This document shows, in pieces, positions 1 to 9,234 of a stretch of 64,000 bases of DNA. The stretch comes from Phymorhynchus buccinoides. Its lineage: Eukaryota; Mollusca; Gastropoda; Neogastropoda; Raphitomidae. Each line of letters begins with the position of its first letter. Within the stretch, counting starts at the first letter, position 1. Below the pieces are notes generated by a model, which made no database searches, was not told the DNA's origin, and saw only the letters and a program-made list of their open reading frames with translations. Both the position numbers and the translations under genes were made by a program. The DNA lies in contig CM065710.1 of the NCBI GenBank assembly GCA_017654935.2, forward strand, positions 28,352,285 to 28,416,284, in the 5' to 3' direction.

Positions 1-126
1 GGAACTGATACTTCATTTGTTAACGATAAAAATGTCCCCAAAATCGTCCCTATGCGATCCTCACAAAATGCTCCAATACGTTTTTACTAACAGTGATAGT
101 AAAACGAAGACTAGTTATTCCGATTT

Positions 127-222
127 TAGTGCAAGTAGCACCCCCTGTGGGGATACAGGGGGGGGGGGGGGTCTTCCGTACAAATAGTTCCCCCACCTTC
201 TGGAAGATCTGCTTGTAACTAG
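127..222 (+). mobile_element. Family-A SINE-like element, head fragment
   Basis: The sequence around gtggggataca, then acaaatagttcccccacc and ttctggaag, is the 5' head of the 0.3-kb SINE-like family that recurs across the window (full copies at 14534-14831 and 26165-26466). A G homopolymer follows the head hairpin. The copy is truncated after about 95 bp. Confidence 0.7.
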
Positions 223-330
223 GCATTTGATTATCGGTGATTTTTTGAAAATGATAAAAAAATAATGCGATCTGAGGGAGAGACTGCGTCAGTTGAGTTA
301 GCATCATTATTGTCCTCGTTGTGGTGGCAG

Positions 331-485
331 GGGGTCTGGACGAAGCGCTGAACAACATCCTGGGCATGTGTCAGGAGCAGAACGTGCCCTTCGTCTTCGC
401 CCTGGGCAGGCGGGCACTGGGGCGGGCATGCGCCAAGCTGGTGCCCGTCAGTGTCGCCGGCATCTTCAACTACGAGGGATGCGAG
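331..485 (+). CDS. SECISBP2: SECIS-binding protein 2 family, penultimate coding exon (L7Ae RNA-binding domain)
   Basis: This exon encodes GLDEALNNILGMCQEQN, PFVFALGRRALGRA and VPVSVAGIFNYEGCE, which matches the L7Ae/ribosomal L30e-type RNA-binding domain of SBP2 and SECISBP2L. Family knowledge: the domain binds the kink-turn of SECIS elements in selenoprotein mRNAs and recruits the selenocysteine elongation factor during UGA recoding. The exon is bounded by a 3' splice site (gtggcag) and a 5' splice site (gag|gtgaga). It starts in phase 1 and ends in phase 0, and it joins in frame to the exon at 4590. Upstream exons lie outside the window. The reading frame continues past the donor to a stop at 665, but that part is intron. 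SECISBP2 and SECISBP2L cannot be separated from this domain alone; the long C-terminal tail of the next exon favours the SECISBP2L type. Confidence in the family is high. Confidence 0.93.
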
Positions 486-553
486 GTGAGAGGGGGGACG
501 ACCATGTCGGTTTGCTTTGTCGCACAGCCTGGCTTAAAGACTCCAGGGATCAT

Positions 554-1153
554 CAGACCTGTTTACCCATTAGATTTCACCATATTTTGTACACATATTT
601 CACAACAATATGGTACATGGGGGGAAAATATAATTAATGGTGAACAAAACATTTCTGATTATTGATTGGGAAACGGGTGCGCTGTCAAGTCAAGTCAAGT
701 CAAGTCAAAATTATCTTTAATGACGATAAAGCTTTTTTTCATCCTGTCGTCATGAAAAGAAAAAAACATACTGAATCAATAAAATGTAAAGATCAACAAT
801 GAAACTTGGCGTACGGAACCAAAGCACAATGAACAAATATCAAAAACAAATCATACATAAATCATGACTAGCAAATACATTATGTACAAAACATAAATAG
901 AAATACAATCATACTTTGAAAGGGAGAGAGCAAGAGGTGGGACAAGAAAAAAAGATTGAGACATGTGTGTGTGTGTGTGTGTTTCTGTTAATAAATGTTA
1001 AATGGATGATGCTTTTGACACAGTATTTCTATAAGTTGTAAAAATGTATGCGTGTTTGCACTCCGCTCTATTGGAGTACTCCTATTTTGTGAAAAAATAC
1101 ACTTATTTTGGATTTTGAATACGCAAAGCCCAATTTCAGGGTAAACAGGTCTG
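554..1153. mobile_element. CAGACC-type terminal-inverted-repeat element with 6-bp target duplication
   Basis: The element starts CAGACCTGTTTACCC and ends with its inverse GGGTAAACAGGTCTG. It is flanked by GATCAT on both sides (548-553 and 1154-1159). It interrupts a family-B repeat, whose two halves (from about 527 and on to about 1290) rejoin perfectly if it is removed. It is 600 bp long with no coding capacity seen, so it is non-autonomous. CAG ends and the zinc-finger remnant in the copy at 8771 suggest the hAT superfamily, although 6 bp is short for a hAT target duplication. Confidence 0.82.
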
Positions 1154-1386
1154 GATCATCCCAACAGCCGAAGCGATTGAACGCTATGGTACAAATGCAC
1201 CGGCTAGGGAGGAGAACATTACGTGCGTGTGATCGTTGTTTTTAAAAAAAAATTATACCCCGCCATGTTGGGCCAGCCACACTCTGACTTCAGATGATAA
1301 TAATATTAATAATGATGATGATAATACTGGGAGCGCAGAAGGAGAAGAAGATAATGATAGTAATGACAAGGGTGGGGACACATCTG

Positions 1387-1594
1387 CAGACCTGTTTACT
1401 CTACTCTTTTCGAGTAGTAGTCTACTCAATTTCGACCTCTACTACTCTTCAAAATTTAAAATAATGCTCCAATTACTCATTTTCAGTGAACATTGTTTCA
1501 TGGTTTAATGAAGAGGACTACTCATTTCACACCAAAACTACTCATTTCAGCTGTCCAGACTACTCAAGACTTGTGTAGGGGGTAAACAGGTCTG
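1387..1594. mobile_element. CAGACC-type element, short copy
   Basis: The ends are CAGACCTGTTTAC and GTAAACAGGTCTG, with perfect 6-bp flanks CATCTG at 1381-1386 and 1595-1600. At 208 bp it is a deleted relative of the copy at 554-1153. The interior is rich in tactcat/ctactc motifs. Confidence 0.8.
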
Positions 1595-1683
1595 CATCTG
1601 ACGCGGAAATCCCATGCACAATCTGTAAATAAATGAAAGAAAGAAGGGAAAAGCTCACATGTCCGTATTTCCCCATATCCATT

Positions 1684-1727
<44 letters not shown>

Positions 1728-1849
1728 TTCTTTCTTTTCCTTACTTAGGATTAGGATTTTGGGACTCAAAACATAGCCGTAAGGCTTTCCTGTCCCATCT
1801 TTCATTTTATTTAGTTATTTGTCTCGGTCTGTCGCACACTCAGTTTTTG

Positions 1850-2690
1850 TTAATATTATTCATAGTAATCATACATAACTGCCTTATAGTCATTCCATTC
1901 GTCGAGAAGGTTTTTAAAAATGTTAGTATTCTGTGCTCTTTTCATGTTAGGTGGTAATTTATTCCACACAGGTGCAACTCTGTTAGTAAAATAAAATTTT
2001 CGGTGAAGGTCAAGATGTGCCACCCCCCCTACCTATCTCGGTTAATTGTATTTTTCCGTTATTGCCTTTCTTACCATACATAAATCTGTATTTTAGGAAC
2101 ATTTTTAGCTAATAACCTTTTTGGAATACTAACCCTAACCCTAACCCTAGCCCTAACCCTAACCCTACCCCCCACCGTATAAGACGGAAAAACGCAACGA
2201 ACCACAACTGTGACAAATCGCGGTGTACTGCAGTACATAGTGGGGGGTAGGGTTAGGTTTAGGGTTAGGGTTAGTATTCCAAAAAGGTAATTAGCTAAAA
2301 AATTTCCTAAAATACAGCTTTATGTATGGTAAGAAAGGCAAAAACGGAAAAATACAATTAACCGAGAAATGCATGGGGGGTGGCACATCTTTACCTTTAC
2401 CAAATTTTCTATTATTAGTCCTGCAATGTTGAATAAATATTTTGTCGGTACTGTTCCTTGTTTTGTCAAAATCTGATATTGTGAATAAGTCATGTACATT
2501 TAGGTCATCTACACTATTAAATATTTTATAAGTTTGAATTAGGTCACCCCTAATTCTCCTTGCCTTTAATGTAGGTAAATTTAGTTCTTTCAACCTGTCT
2601 GAATAAGAAACATTTTGAAGACCTTGTACTAACTTAGTTGCTCGTCTCTGTACTTTTTCTATCCAAGCTGACTGTCTCTTTAAATTAAAA
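1850..2690 (-). mobile_element. LINE reverse-transcriptase C-terminal fragment (CR1/jockey-like), interrupted
   Basis: On the minus strand the sequence encodes AWIEKVQRRATKLVQGL, then KELNLPTLKARRIRGDLIQT, and, beyond an inserted element, FTNRVAPVWNKLPPNMKRA. These are the usual C-terminal motifs of non-LTR retrotransposon ORF2 of the CR1/jockey/Rex type, after the polymerase core. The fragment lacks the catalytic polymerase motifs and is split by the palindromic MITE at 2002-2401, so it is inactive. Removing the insert restores a continuous frame. Confidence 0.85.
2002..2401. mobile_element. Palindromic MITE with telomere-like arms
   Basis: The arms are inverted copies of about 150 bp, beginning GGTGAAGGTCAAGATG and ending CATCTTTACCTTTACC. 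Each arm carries (CCCTAA)n or (TTAGGG)n-like repeats near the centre. A unique core contains aagacggaaaaacgcaacg and tactgcagtaca. Perfect 8-bp target duplications AAATTTTC lie at 1994-2001 and 2402-2409. The insertion is inside the LINE fragment. Other copies are at 18995-19368, 49680-50113 and about 50393-50806. Confidence 0.85.
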
Positions 2691-3099
2691 ATACTGGGTT
2701 TTCGTGCGTTAATTCCACGTCAGATGCATGGGTTTCATTGTTGCACTGATTTCAGTATTTTTAATTTGACCAGAAACTGAACTTCAGTTGTTTTTTTAAT
2801 TCCTGCAAAAAAACAAAAAAATGACCACAATCGATTTGGGGCGTTTTGAACTTGGTGGTTCTATCTTGGAAGTTTACAAAGGCAGTGTGATAATTTTACA
2901 AGGCTTATCAGACTCAAACTGTCTCTGTCTCTCATTTTAACTGTCTGTCTATCTCGTTATCTCTCTCTCTTAACTTGCCCCTCTGAATTGTCCGACGGGG
3001 CTCTGCCCCTGTACCCTGCCGGGGCCATGGGTCCCTGGACCCCTGCCTTTCAGGGTTTTTTTCATTTTGAGGAGTTGCACCGATGCAGATGTGTTTCCG
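2691..3099. other. Unclassified intronic sequence with a GC-rich repeat piece
   Basis: I see no gene here. The stretch 2990-3110 (ctctgcccctgtaccctgcc, then gggtccctggacccctgcc) is also seen around 24890 and, inverted, at 26790-26870, so it belongs to a dispersed repeat. Confidence 0.5.
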
Positions 3100-3215
3100 C
3101 CCTAATAATAGGCAGAGTCAAAGAGAGTGACAGATTAGAGGAAGTTACAAGCACAGAACTTCCGGAAGGTGGGAGAACTATTTATACAAAAGACTCCCCC
3201 CGGTATCCCCACGGG
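3100..3215 (-). mobile_element. Family-A SINE-like element, head half
   Basis: It matches the head-proximal half of the family on the minus strand: gagtcaaagagagtgacag, ttacaagcacagaacttcc, aactatttatacaaaagac and ggtatcccc. The tail half is missing. Confidence 0.8.
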
Positions 3216-3244
3216 GTAGGGGGTGGGTACTGCATCTGATTCAC

Positions 3245-3750
3245 TGTGTTGCCAGTGTTTTCCACAACGCACATTAATTGTTGCCAGTGTTTCCATAACG
3301 CACATTAATTTGTTGCCAGTGTTTTCCACAACGCACATTAATTGTTGCCAGTGTTTTCCGCACATTAAGTTGTTGCCAGTGTTTTCCACAACGCACATTA
3401 ATTGTTGCCAGTGTTTTCCGCACATTAATTTGTTGCCAGTGTTTTTCCATAGCGCACATTAATTGTTGCCAGTGTTTTCCGCACATTAATTTGTTGCCAG
3501 TGTTTTTCCATAGCGCACATTAATTTGCAGTGTTTTCCATAGCACACATTAATTTGTTGCCAGTGTTTTCCATAACACACATTTGTTGCCAGTGTTTTCC
3601 ATAACACACTTAATTTGTTGCCAGTGTTTTCCATAACGCTCATTAATTTGCCATTTTCCATAATGCACATTAATTTGTTGCCAGTGTTTTCCATAACGCA
3701 CATTAATTTGTTGCCAGTGTTTTCCATAACGCACATTAATTTGTGCTTCC
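3245..3750. repeat. 33-bp minisatellite
   Basis: About 15 imperfect units have a core of gttgccagtgttttcca followed by taacgcacattaat. Unit variants differ by one or two bases or short deletions. The array encodes long but meaningless open frames on both strands. Confidence 0.93.
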
Positions 3751-3824
3751 ATGAAGCGCTATCATCCAGGGGGGGGGGGCCTTTATTTCAGCGCTATGCT
3801 GCATCCCAGGGACACAAGTGTCCC

Positions 3825-4031
3825 TAAGTGTTTGTATGTGTGCATGTGAGTGCATGCACATCAGTGTGGGTTTGTGGGTGTATGTGTGTGTGCGTGTGCA
3901 TGTGGGTGCGTGCACATGAGTGTGTGTGTGGGTGTACGTGTGTGTGTGTGCACGTGGGTGCGTGCACATGAGTGGGTGTACGTGTGTGTGTGTGGGTGCG
4001 TGCACATGAGTGTGTGTGGGTGCGTGCACAT

Positions 4032-4069
<38 letters not shown>

Positions 4070-4143
4070 ACATGAGTGTGTGTGTGGGTGTGTTTGTGTG
4101 TGTGTGTGTGTGCACATGAGTGTGTGGGTGTGTGTGTGTGTGT
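3825..4143. repeat. (GT)n-rich tract
   Basis: This tract of about 320 bp alternates gtgtgtg with gtgcgtgcacatgagtg blocks, so it is partly a higher-order minisatellite of roughly 40-60 bp. Confidence 0.9.
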
Positions 4144-4350
4144 GAAAACTGCAAAGCCAACAAACTAGCGGGGTTTGGATGAAAAGAAGCGTTCTCCTTG
4201 ATAAACTATGTTAAGTAGCTTGTGTTTTTGTTGTTGCAAATTTACCTTAATGAAAACTGAGTTTTAAATCTTGGCCAGGGGACTCTTTTAAAACGACCCT
4301 TTTCATCCCACCCCTCACGTTATATCCGTATGTATGGGAAACACTGTTGC

Positions 4351-4575
4351 ATCATCATCATCATCATCACCGTCATCATCACCATCATCATCATCATCAT
4401 CATCGTCACCATCATTGTCAACATCATCATCATCATCATCATCATCGTCATCATCATCATCAATGTCATCACCGTCGTCACCATCATCATTATCATCATC
4501 ACTATCATCATCATCGTCATCGTCACCATCATCGTCATCATCATCATCATCATCGTCACCGTGATCATCACCGTC
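4351..4575. repeat. (CAT)n microsatellite abutting the SECISBP2 splice acceptor
   Basis: About 225 bp of near-perfect atc/cat trinucleotides with gtc and acc interruptions end about 14 bp before the acceptor AG at 4588-4589. In frame with the exon it would read as poly-His. It takes the place where a polypyrimidine tract is expected; only cccgcttgttgg remains between it and the AG. Confidence 0.92.
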
Positions 4576-4589
4576 CCGCTTGTTGGCAG

Positions 4590-5951
4590 GAGAAGTTCAA
4601 CCAGCTGATCTCGCTGACCCACAAAGGGAGGGAAGCCTACATAGACATGGTGCGGGCCGTGGAGCGGGAGATGGCGGAGCACCCCCCCCTCCCTCACCCC
4701 CTTGGAGGGGGCGGCGGCAACGGCAACGTGAACGCAGCTTCCCCATCCTCCTCCCAGTCCCCCCTGCCCTCCCTGTACGCCCACATGGGCCACTCCCGCA
4801 CCCCCTCCGGCTGCAGCGCCATCTCCTTCACCTCCTCCGTCCTCTCCGAGCCCATCTCGGAGAACTACCCCTACTCCGAGCCCGAGACGGACAGCAAAGG
4901 CTACGAGATTGTGCGCGACTCCCAGGGCAACGTGGTGTCCACGCCGCGCGGGGCTACCGCTCCCGACGACGCTTCTTCTCACGCTGCTACTACTGCTGCT
5001 ACTACTGCCGGGACGGGGGCGAGTTACCCTACTTCTTCGGCCAGGAGCGGGGCCGCCGTTTCTGGGGGCAGCTACCAGGACGATTTCGACGACGGGAACG
5101 AGGCCGACACGGAGGACTTCAACGAGGCGGCGGTGGCGCCCCCGCCACCGCACTGGAAGCGAGGAGGGAAAGGGGGAGAGGAGAAAGAAGGGAGGGTTGT
5201 TGTGGGGGGGGCATCGGACAGCGAAGAGTTTTTCGACGCCGTGGACGAGATTCAAGCCCCTGCAGGGGAGGGCGGCGACACGCCGCGCCGCGAAGAAAAC
5301 GTTGAGGCGGGCGGGGGTGGGGGTGCGATGCACAGCGATTCGGCGAGCGAGGGAGACTCTCAGCGGTTGGGGGGCGCGCTAGCGGTGGTAAGGGAGATGC
5401 CTCCTCCTCTTTCTTCTTCTCCCTCTTCTTCTCCCTCCGCGAAGACCGTCGCCGCCTCTCAGCTTCGTCTTCTTCCTCACATCGACTCGATCCACAGCCA
5501 GCTGTACGACCTGAGCGCGGAGATTCTCTCCCAGCATTCCTCGCGGACCCCGTTGGACAACAACAACAGCGGTGGCATCGAGGCGGCGCTCTCCACCCAC
5601 TCGACGCACACCCTGGGGGCCGACGCCTCTGCCGGGGGTGGGGGAGGCTTGGTGCAAACCGAGCAGCATCAGCAACAGGGAGGGGGAGGAGGAGGGGGGT
5701 CGCTTTCTTTGCCTCACACCCCAGAGAGCCTGAGGAGTAGGGGTGGGGGTGCGGGTGGAGGAGGGGTGGGAGGGGGTCGGCTGACGAATGAAGAGCGCGT
5801 GCAGACCTGGGTGGAGAGCTGCTTGCAGGAGGAGGAAAACGACGAGGACGACGACGACGATGGTGGTGATGATGACGGTGAGGAGGAGGAAGAGGAGAGT
5901 TTGGGGGAGGAGGAGGATGTGGTGGGGGAGGAGGGGGAAGTGGAGAAGTAA
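4590..5951 (+). CDS. SECISBP2: SECIS-binding protein 2 family, terminal coding exon with long acidic C-terminal tail
   Basis: The 3' splice site ttggcag precedes EKFNQLISLTHKGREAYIDM, which continues the L7Ae domain of the previous exon without loss or gain of residues relative to vertebrate SBP2. The exon encodes 453 residues and ends with TAA at 5949-5951. After the first ~35 residues the protein is low-complexity: Pro/Ser-rich, then a conserved-looking stretch SEPISENYPYSEPETDSKGY (about 4845-4905), Gly/Ser/Ala runs, a probable helix LLPHIDSIHSQLYDL (about 5466-5510), the motif VQTWVESCLQEEE (about 5799-5837), and a strongly acidic Glu/Asp end. The tail is much longer than in vertebrate SECISBP2 and is more like SECISBP2L. 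The open frame extends upstream into a (CAT)n intron tract as a false poly-His N-terminus; the splice site and homology place the true exon start at 4590. Confidence 0.92.
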   Translation, partial: EKFNQLISLTHKGREAYIDMVRAVEREMAEHPPLPHPLGGGGGNGNVNAASPSSSQSPLPSLYAHMGHSRTPSGCSAISFTSSVLSEPISENYPYSEPETDSKGYEIVRDSQGNVVSTPRGATAPDDASSHAATTAATTAGTGASYPTSSARSGAAVSGGSYQDDFDDGNEADTEDFNEAAVAPPPPHWKRGGKGGEEKEGRVVVGGASDSEEFFDAVDEIQAPAGEGGDTPRREENVEAGGGGGAMHSDSASEGDSQRLGGALAVVREMPPPLSSSPSSSPSAKTVAASQLRLLPHIDSIHSQLYDLSAEILSQHSSRTPLDNNNSGGIEAALSTHSTHTLGADASAGGGGGLVQTEQHQQQGGGGGGGSLSLPHTPESLRSRGGGAGGGGVGGGRLTNEERVQTWVESCLQEEENDEDDDDDGGDDDGEEEEEESLGEEEDVVGEEGEVEK

Positions 5952-6756
5952 AGTAAAACCGGGGGTGGGGTGCGTTTGCCTTGATTTGAAAGCGCTGTGA
6001 TTAAAGAGTTGGTGGGAAGGGTTTTGGGTGTTTTTTTGCTCACACAGAGGGGGTCCCTTGGGACCCTTCACGTTTTATCCTTATGTATGGGAAACACTGT
6101 GTTGCATCATCATCATGGTGGGGAGTTTAAAGCGGAGATGTGTGCATGTGTGATTTTTTTTCTCCCTTTATTTTTTATTTAGCATGACCTGTTTGTGTGG
6201 AAAAAACAACAAACAAAATGAAGAGAAGAGGTGTGTGTGTCTTTTGTGTGAATTTTTTTTTTTTAAATTTATTTAGTTACCAGTTTGTCAAAGCAATATA
6301 ATATGACTTTGAAGTGGCGGTGACGGTGGGTAGTTTTTTTGTTTTGGGGGTTGTTGTTTTTTTCGGTAAAAAAACAAACCCAAATGTATACCACTTTATA
6401 TGTCTGTGATTTTGTGTTATATAAAGACCACATTTTGTTGTTAATTGTTGTTGGGAAAAAACCAACAACAACACCAATACAGCTGCTTGACTCTTTAGCT
6501 GCATGAGTTTGTGTGGATAATTTAAAAAAAAATTGAAATCAAAGGTGATGGAAAGAATTTGATGGATTTTTGGGGGGGCTCGTGTGTGGGCATTTTTGGA
6601 GTATGGAGTGAATGTGGAGGGTGTATCACTGTATGTACAGAATGGGAACTGTGAGCTTGGTTGGTTTTTTTCAATTTTTGTTAAGCTTTTATTAACATAT
6701 TTATGAAATAACAAAAAATTGTTCAAAGTATCTGTATATTATGGTAAACCACTTCT
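5952..6756 (+). other. SECISBP2 3' UTR and downstream sequence
   Basis: No coding sequence is seen. Position 6065-6117 repeats a block found just before the terminal exon (see the 4309 entry). The region is T-rich with several homopolymers. The 3' end of the transcript is not clear; a possible polyadenylation hexamer AATAAA lies near 8383. Confidence 0.45.
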
Positions 6757-7345
<589 letters not shown>

Positions 7346-7651
7346 GGGGGGTTTCAAACTTGCTTTAATAATGATTCTCCATCAACTTTGTTAATTCAAA
7401 GAGAAAGAGATGCCTTGCCCAGGGTACATCCCCACTCTCTCAGCACCAGAGCCGTGTCTGTATAATTACCAGGCATGGTACTCTTCAGAGAAATCTCTGA
7501 ATTCAGAGAAAAGTGAATGTAAAAAAACAAAATGTCAGATGGGGTTTTAAGCTTGAGGAGATGATGACCCTTTCCCCAATTTTTAACAGTTTCATATACT
7601 TGTTCTCAAGAGAAATTGCCCCCTGATGTTATTGTTGTTGTTGTTGTCATT
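7346..7651. other. No recognisable feature
   Basis: This is unique-looking AT-rich sequence between the (CT)n tract and the family-B repeat, with no gene seen. Confidence 0.4.
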
Positions 7652-8185
7652 CCCTGGCTTAAAGACTCCAGGGATCATCCCAACAGCCGAAGCACTGGAA
7701 CACTATGGTACAAATGCGTCAGCTAGGGATGAGAACATTACGTGTGTGAACGTTTTTGATTAGGTATTAGGTATTTTATAGTCACATAGGCGTCTGTGAA
7801 ATTCGGGTTGCTCCCACCTGGAGAGCGTGTCGCAGCCAGAGGCACGCCACCCAATTTAAAAAAAAATTAAAATTTGCATGCGATTTTTGTGACTGATGAG
7901 GAAGGAAAGGGGTGGGGGGGTGAATTTTGACCAAATGACAACTTTTTTGTTGCCACTGGGTTTAACGTGTGCTAAGTGCATGGGCACACGGGATCTCGGT
8001 TTATCGTCTCATCCGAAAGACTCCACATTCAGACCATAAGGCCTAGTGCAAAGAGAGAGGAAAAATCCCCTGTACCCAGGTTCGAACTCAGGTTTACTTG
8101 ACAGGAAGCGAACGCGTTACCACTGTGCCACTCTACCCCGCCACATGGGCACCCACACTCCGACTTCGGAGGATATTGCCCCCCC
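7652..8185. mobile_element. Family-B repeat interrupted by a tRNA-derived SINE (MetaSINE-like)
   Basis: Family B (cttaaagactccagggatca, ctatggtacaaatgcg, gagaacattacgtgtgtg) is split after tttttgatta (about 7763) and resumes at ccccgccacatgggc (about 8138). Between them, on the minus strand, lies a SINE. Its head has an A-box-like TGGCACAGTGGTAACG and a B-box-like GAGTTCGAACC. Its core reads atgagacgataaaccgag, then gtgcccatgcacttagcaca, and its tail ends ggagcaacccgaatttcaca. From memory, this core resembles the central domain of MetaSINEs of molluscs and other animals; a repeat-database search would settle it. Confidence 0.78.
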
Positions 8186-8770
8186 TGATCATCATAAGGG
8201 GGCTCTTTACTCACTGAGACCAGCATGAAACAATGTCTCCTGAACCCCCCCAAATATTTTCAGAGAAAAATGATTTTCCTCCATATGGATGGCAAGGGAA
8301 GTAATAATCATGAATGGATTTTACATAATATGAGATTGAATTTTTTTAATTTTTTTTTTTTTTTTTTTTTGCTTCGGTTTTGGAATAAACTTGTCTGAAT
8401 GGAATTTGGGTTGTTTTACATTTTTTATTCATATGTTGATTTGTTCAACAAGTTTGTTTTGCAAATTGTATTTGAAACTATTTTCTTACTGTCAATCAGT
8501 ATGTAAAGAAAAAATTGTTTTTAATTCTAATATATTCGTTTTTAATTTAATCCTTCTGTCCTGCTTTTTTTGCCAAAAAATCGACCACTATTTTTGTTGC
8601 TGTCAATTTATATATCAAATATATTCATTTTTAATTGATTCGTTCTGACTCGCTTTGCAAAAAAACTTTTCATGATTTTTGTTACCATCATTGTTGACTA
8701 CATTACGATGGGGACGAGGGCTGTGCATTTCTCTGCTGTCTGTATGTCTGTCTGTCTGTATGTATGTATG
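8186..8770. other. AT-rich intergenic sequence
   Basis: Poly-T runs and two related short blocks (aattgtttttaattctaata and ttcatttttaattgattcg) are seen, but no gene. A possible polyadenylation hexamer AATAAA for the upstream gene lies near 8383. Confidence 0.4.
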
Positions 8771-9228
8771 CAGACCTGTTTACCATCCTGATTTTTTCAT
8801 AATTTTTACGGGGGGAAAGTCAAATTACAGTTACGGAAAAAAAATATGGGGAAAAAAAAATCCTAATTATAAAAAAACCCCAATACAGTTGCGTCGGTAA
8901 GCGAAGCTTTTGAAACGATGCGGTGAAAAGTCATTTCGCGCCATTTCCTTTTCTGTTTCAAAATGGCGTCCAAGCGGAAGCTTCTGTATCTTCTGGTCGA
9001 AAATCAAAAGAAAAGACATCAAAAGTGGCACAGAAATTCCGGGAAAGTTACCTCAAAATTCCAGGAATTCTGTGTCTACTGCTCGACGGACATTAGTATT
9101 GCACACTCAGGTCAGTATGATATCGACGTTCATTGGTCACGCATTGGATTACAGGTTTTTTTCTTCTCAAAATTAAGTTTTTTTGTTTCAGAAATTACAG
9201 CTTTGCAAAATAGGGGTAAACAGGGCTG
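8771..9228. mobile_element. CAGACC-type element carrying a zinc-finger remnant
   Basis: The ends are CAGACCTGTTTACC and GGGGTAAACAGGGCTG, with flanks tgtatg/ggtatg (5 of 6 match). A plus-strand frame starting at 8963 encodes FQEFCVYCSTDISIAHSGQY followed by DIDVH. This has the CxxC...H.G..D...H spacing of BED/TTF-type fingers at the N-terminus of hAT transposases. It is the only copy of this family in the window that keeps coding sequence. Confidence 0.75.
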
Positions 9229-9234
9229 GGTATG

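Larger units (their letters stand above)
486..4589 (+). other. SECISBP2 last intron
   Basis: This intron of about 4.1 kb runs between the two SBP2 exons, with a gtgaga donor and a ttggcag acceptor. It holds, in order: an interrupted family-B repeat, two CAGACC-type elements, a poly-C tract (about 1686-1727), a minus-strand LINE fragment with an inserted palindromic MITE, a SINE-like fragment, a 33-bp minisatellite, a (GT)n-rich tract and a (CAT)n tract that abuts the acceptor. I see no other exon in it. Confidence 0.85.
4309..6117. repeat. Direct repeat pair flanking the SECISBP2 terminal exon
   Basis: Both 4309-4360 and 6065-6117 read close to ttcacgtt, then atccntatgtatgggaaac, then actgttgcatcatcatcat. 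The two copies are in direct orientation, about 1.75 kb apart, on either side of the exon. Confidence 0.8.

Noticed and set aside
2125..2275. Chromosome end or interstitial telomere
   Set aside because: The CCCTAA/TTAGGG runs are short, inverted, and part of a MITE with 8-bp target duplications that recurs elsewhere in the window.
3245..3750. Possible CRISPR-like array
   Set aside because: The units are contiguous and have no variable spacers, and the context is eukaryotic. It is a plain minisatellite. None of the other arrays has a repeat-spacer structure either.
4347..4589. Poly-histidine N-terminus fused to the SECISBP2 exon
   Set aside because: The His run is the translated (CAT)n intron tract. 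The acceptor at 4588-4589 and the exact fit of the upstream exon's L7Ae segment place the start of coding at 4590.
8046..8140. tRNA gene (A and B boxes present)
   Set aside because: The boxes belong to a tRNA-derived SINE with a long core and tail that recurs at 22810, 36230 and 54266. No full cloverleaf is present.
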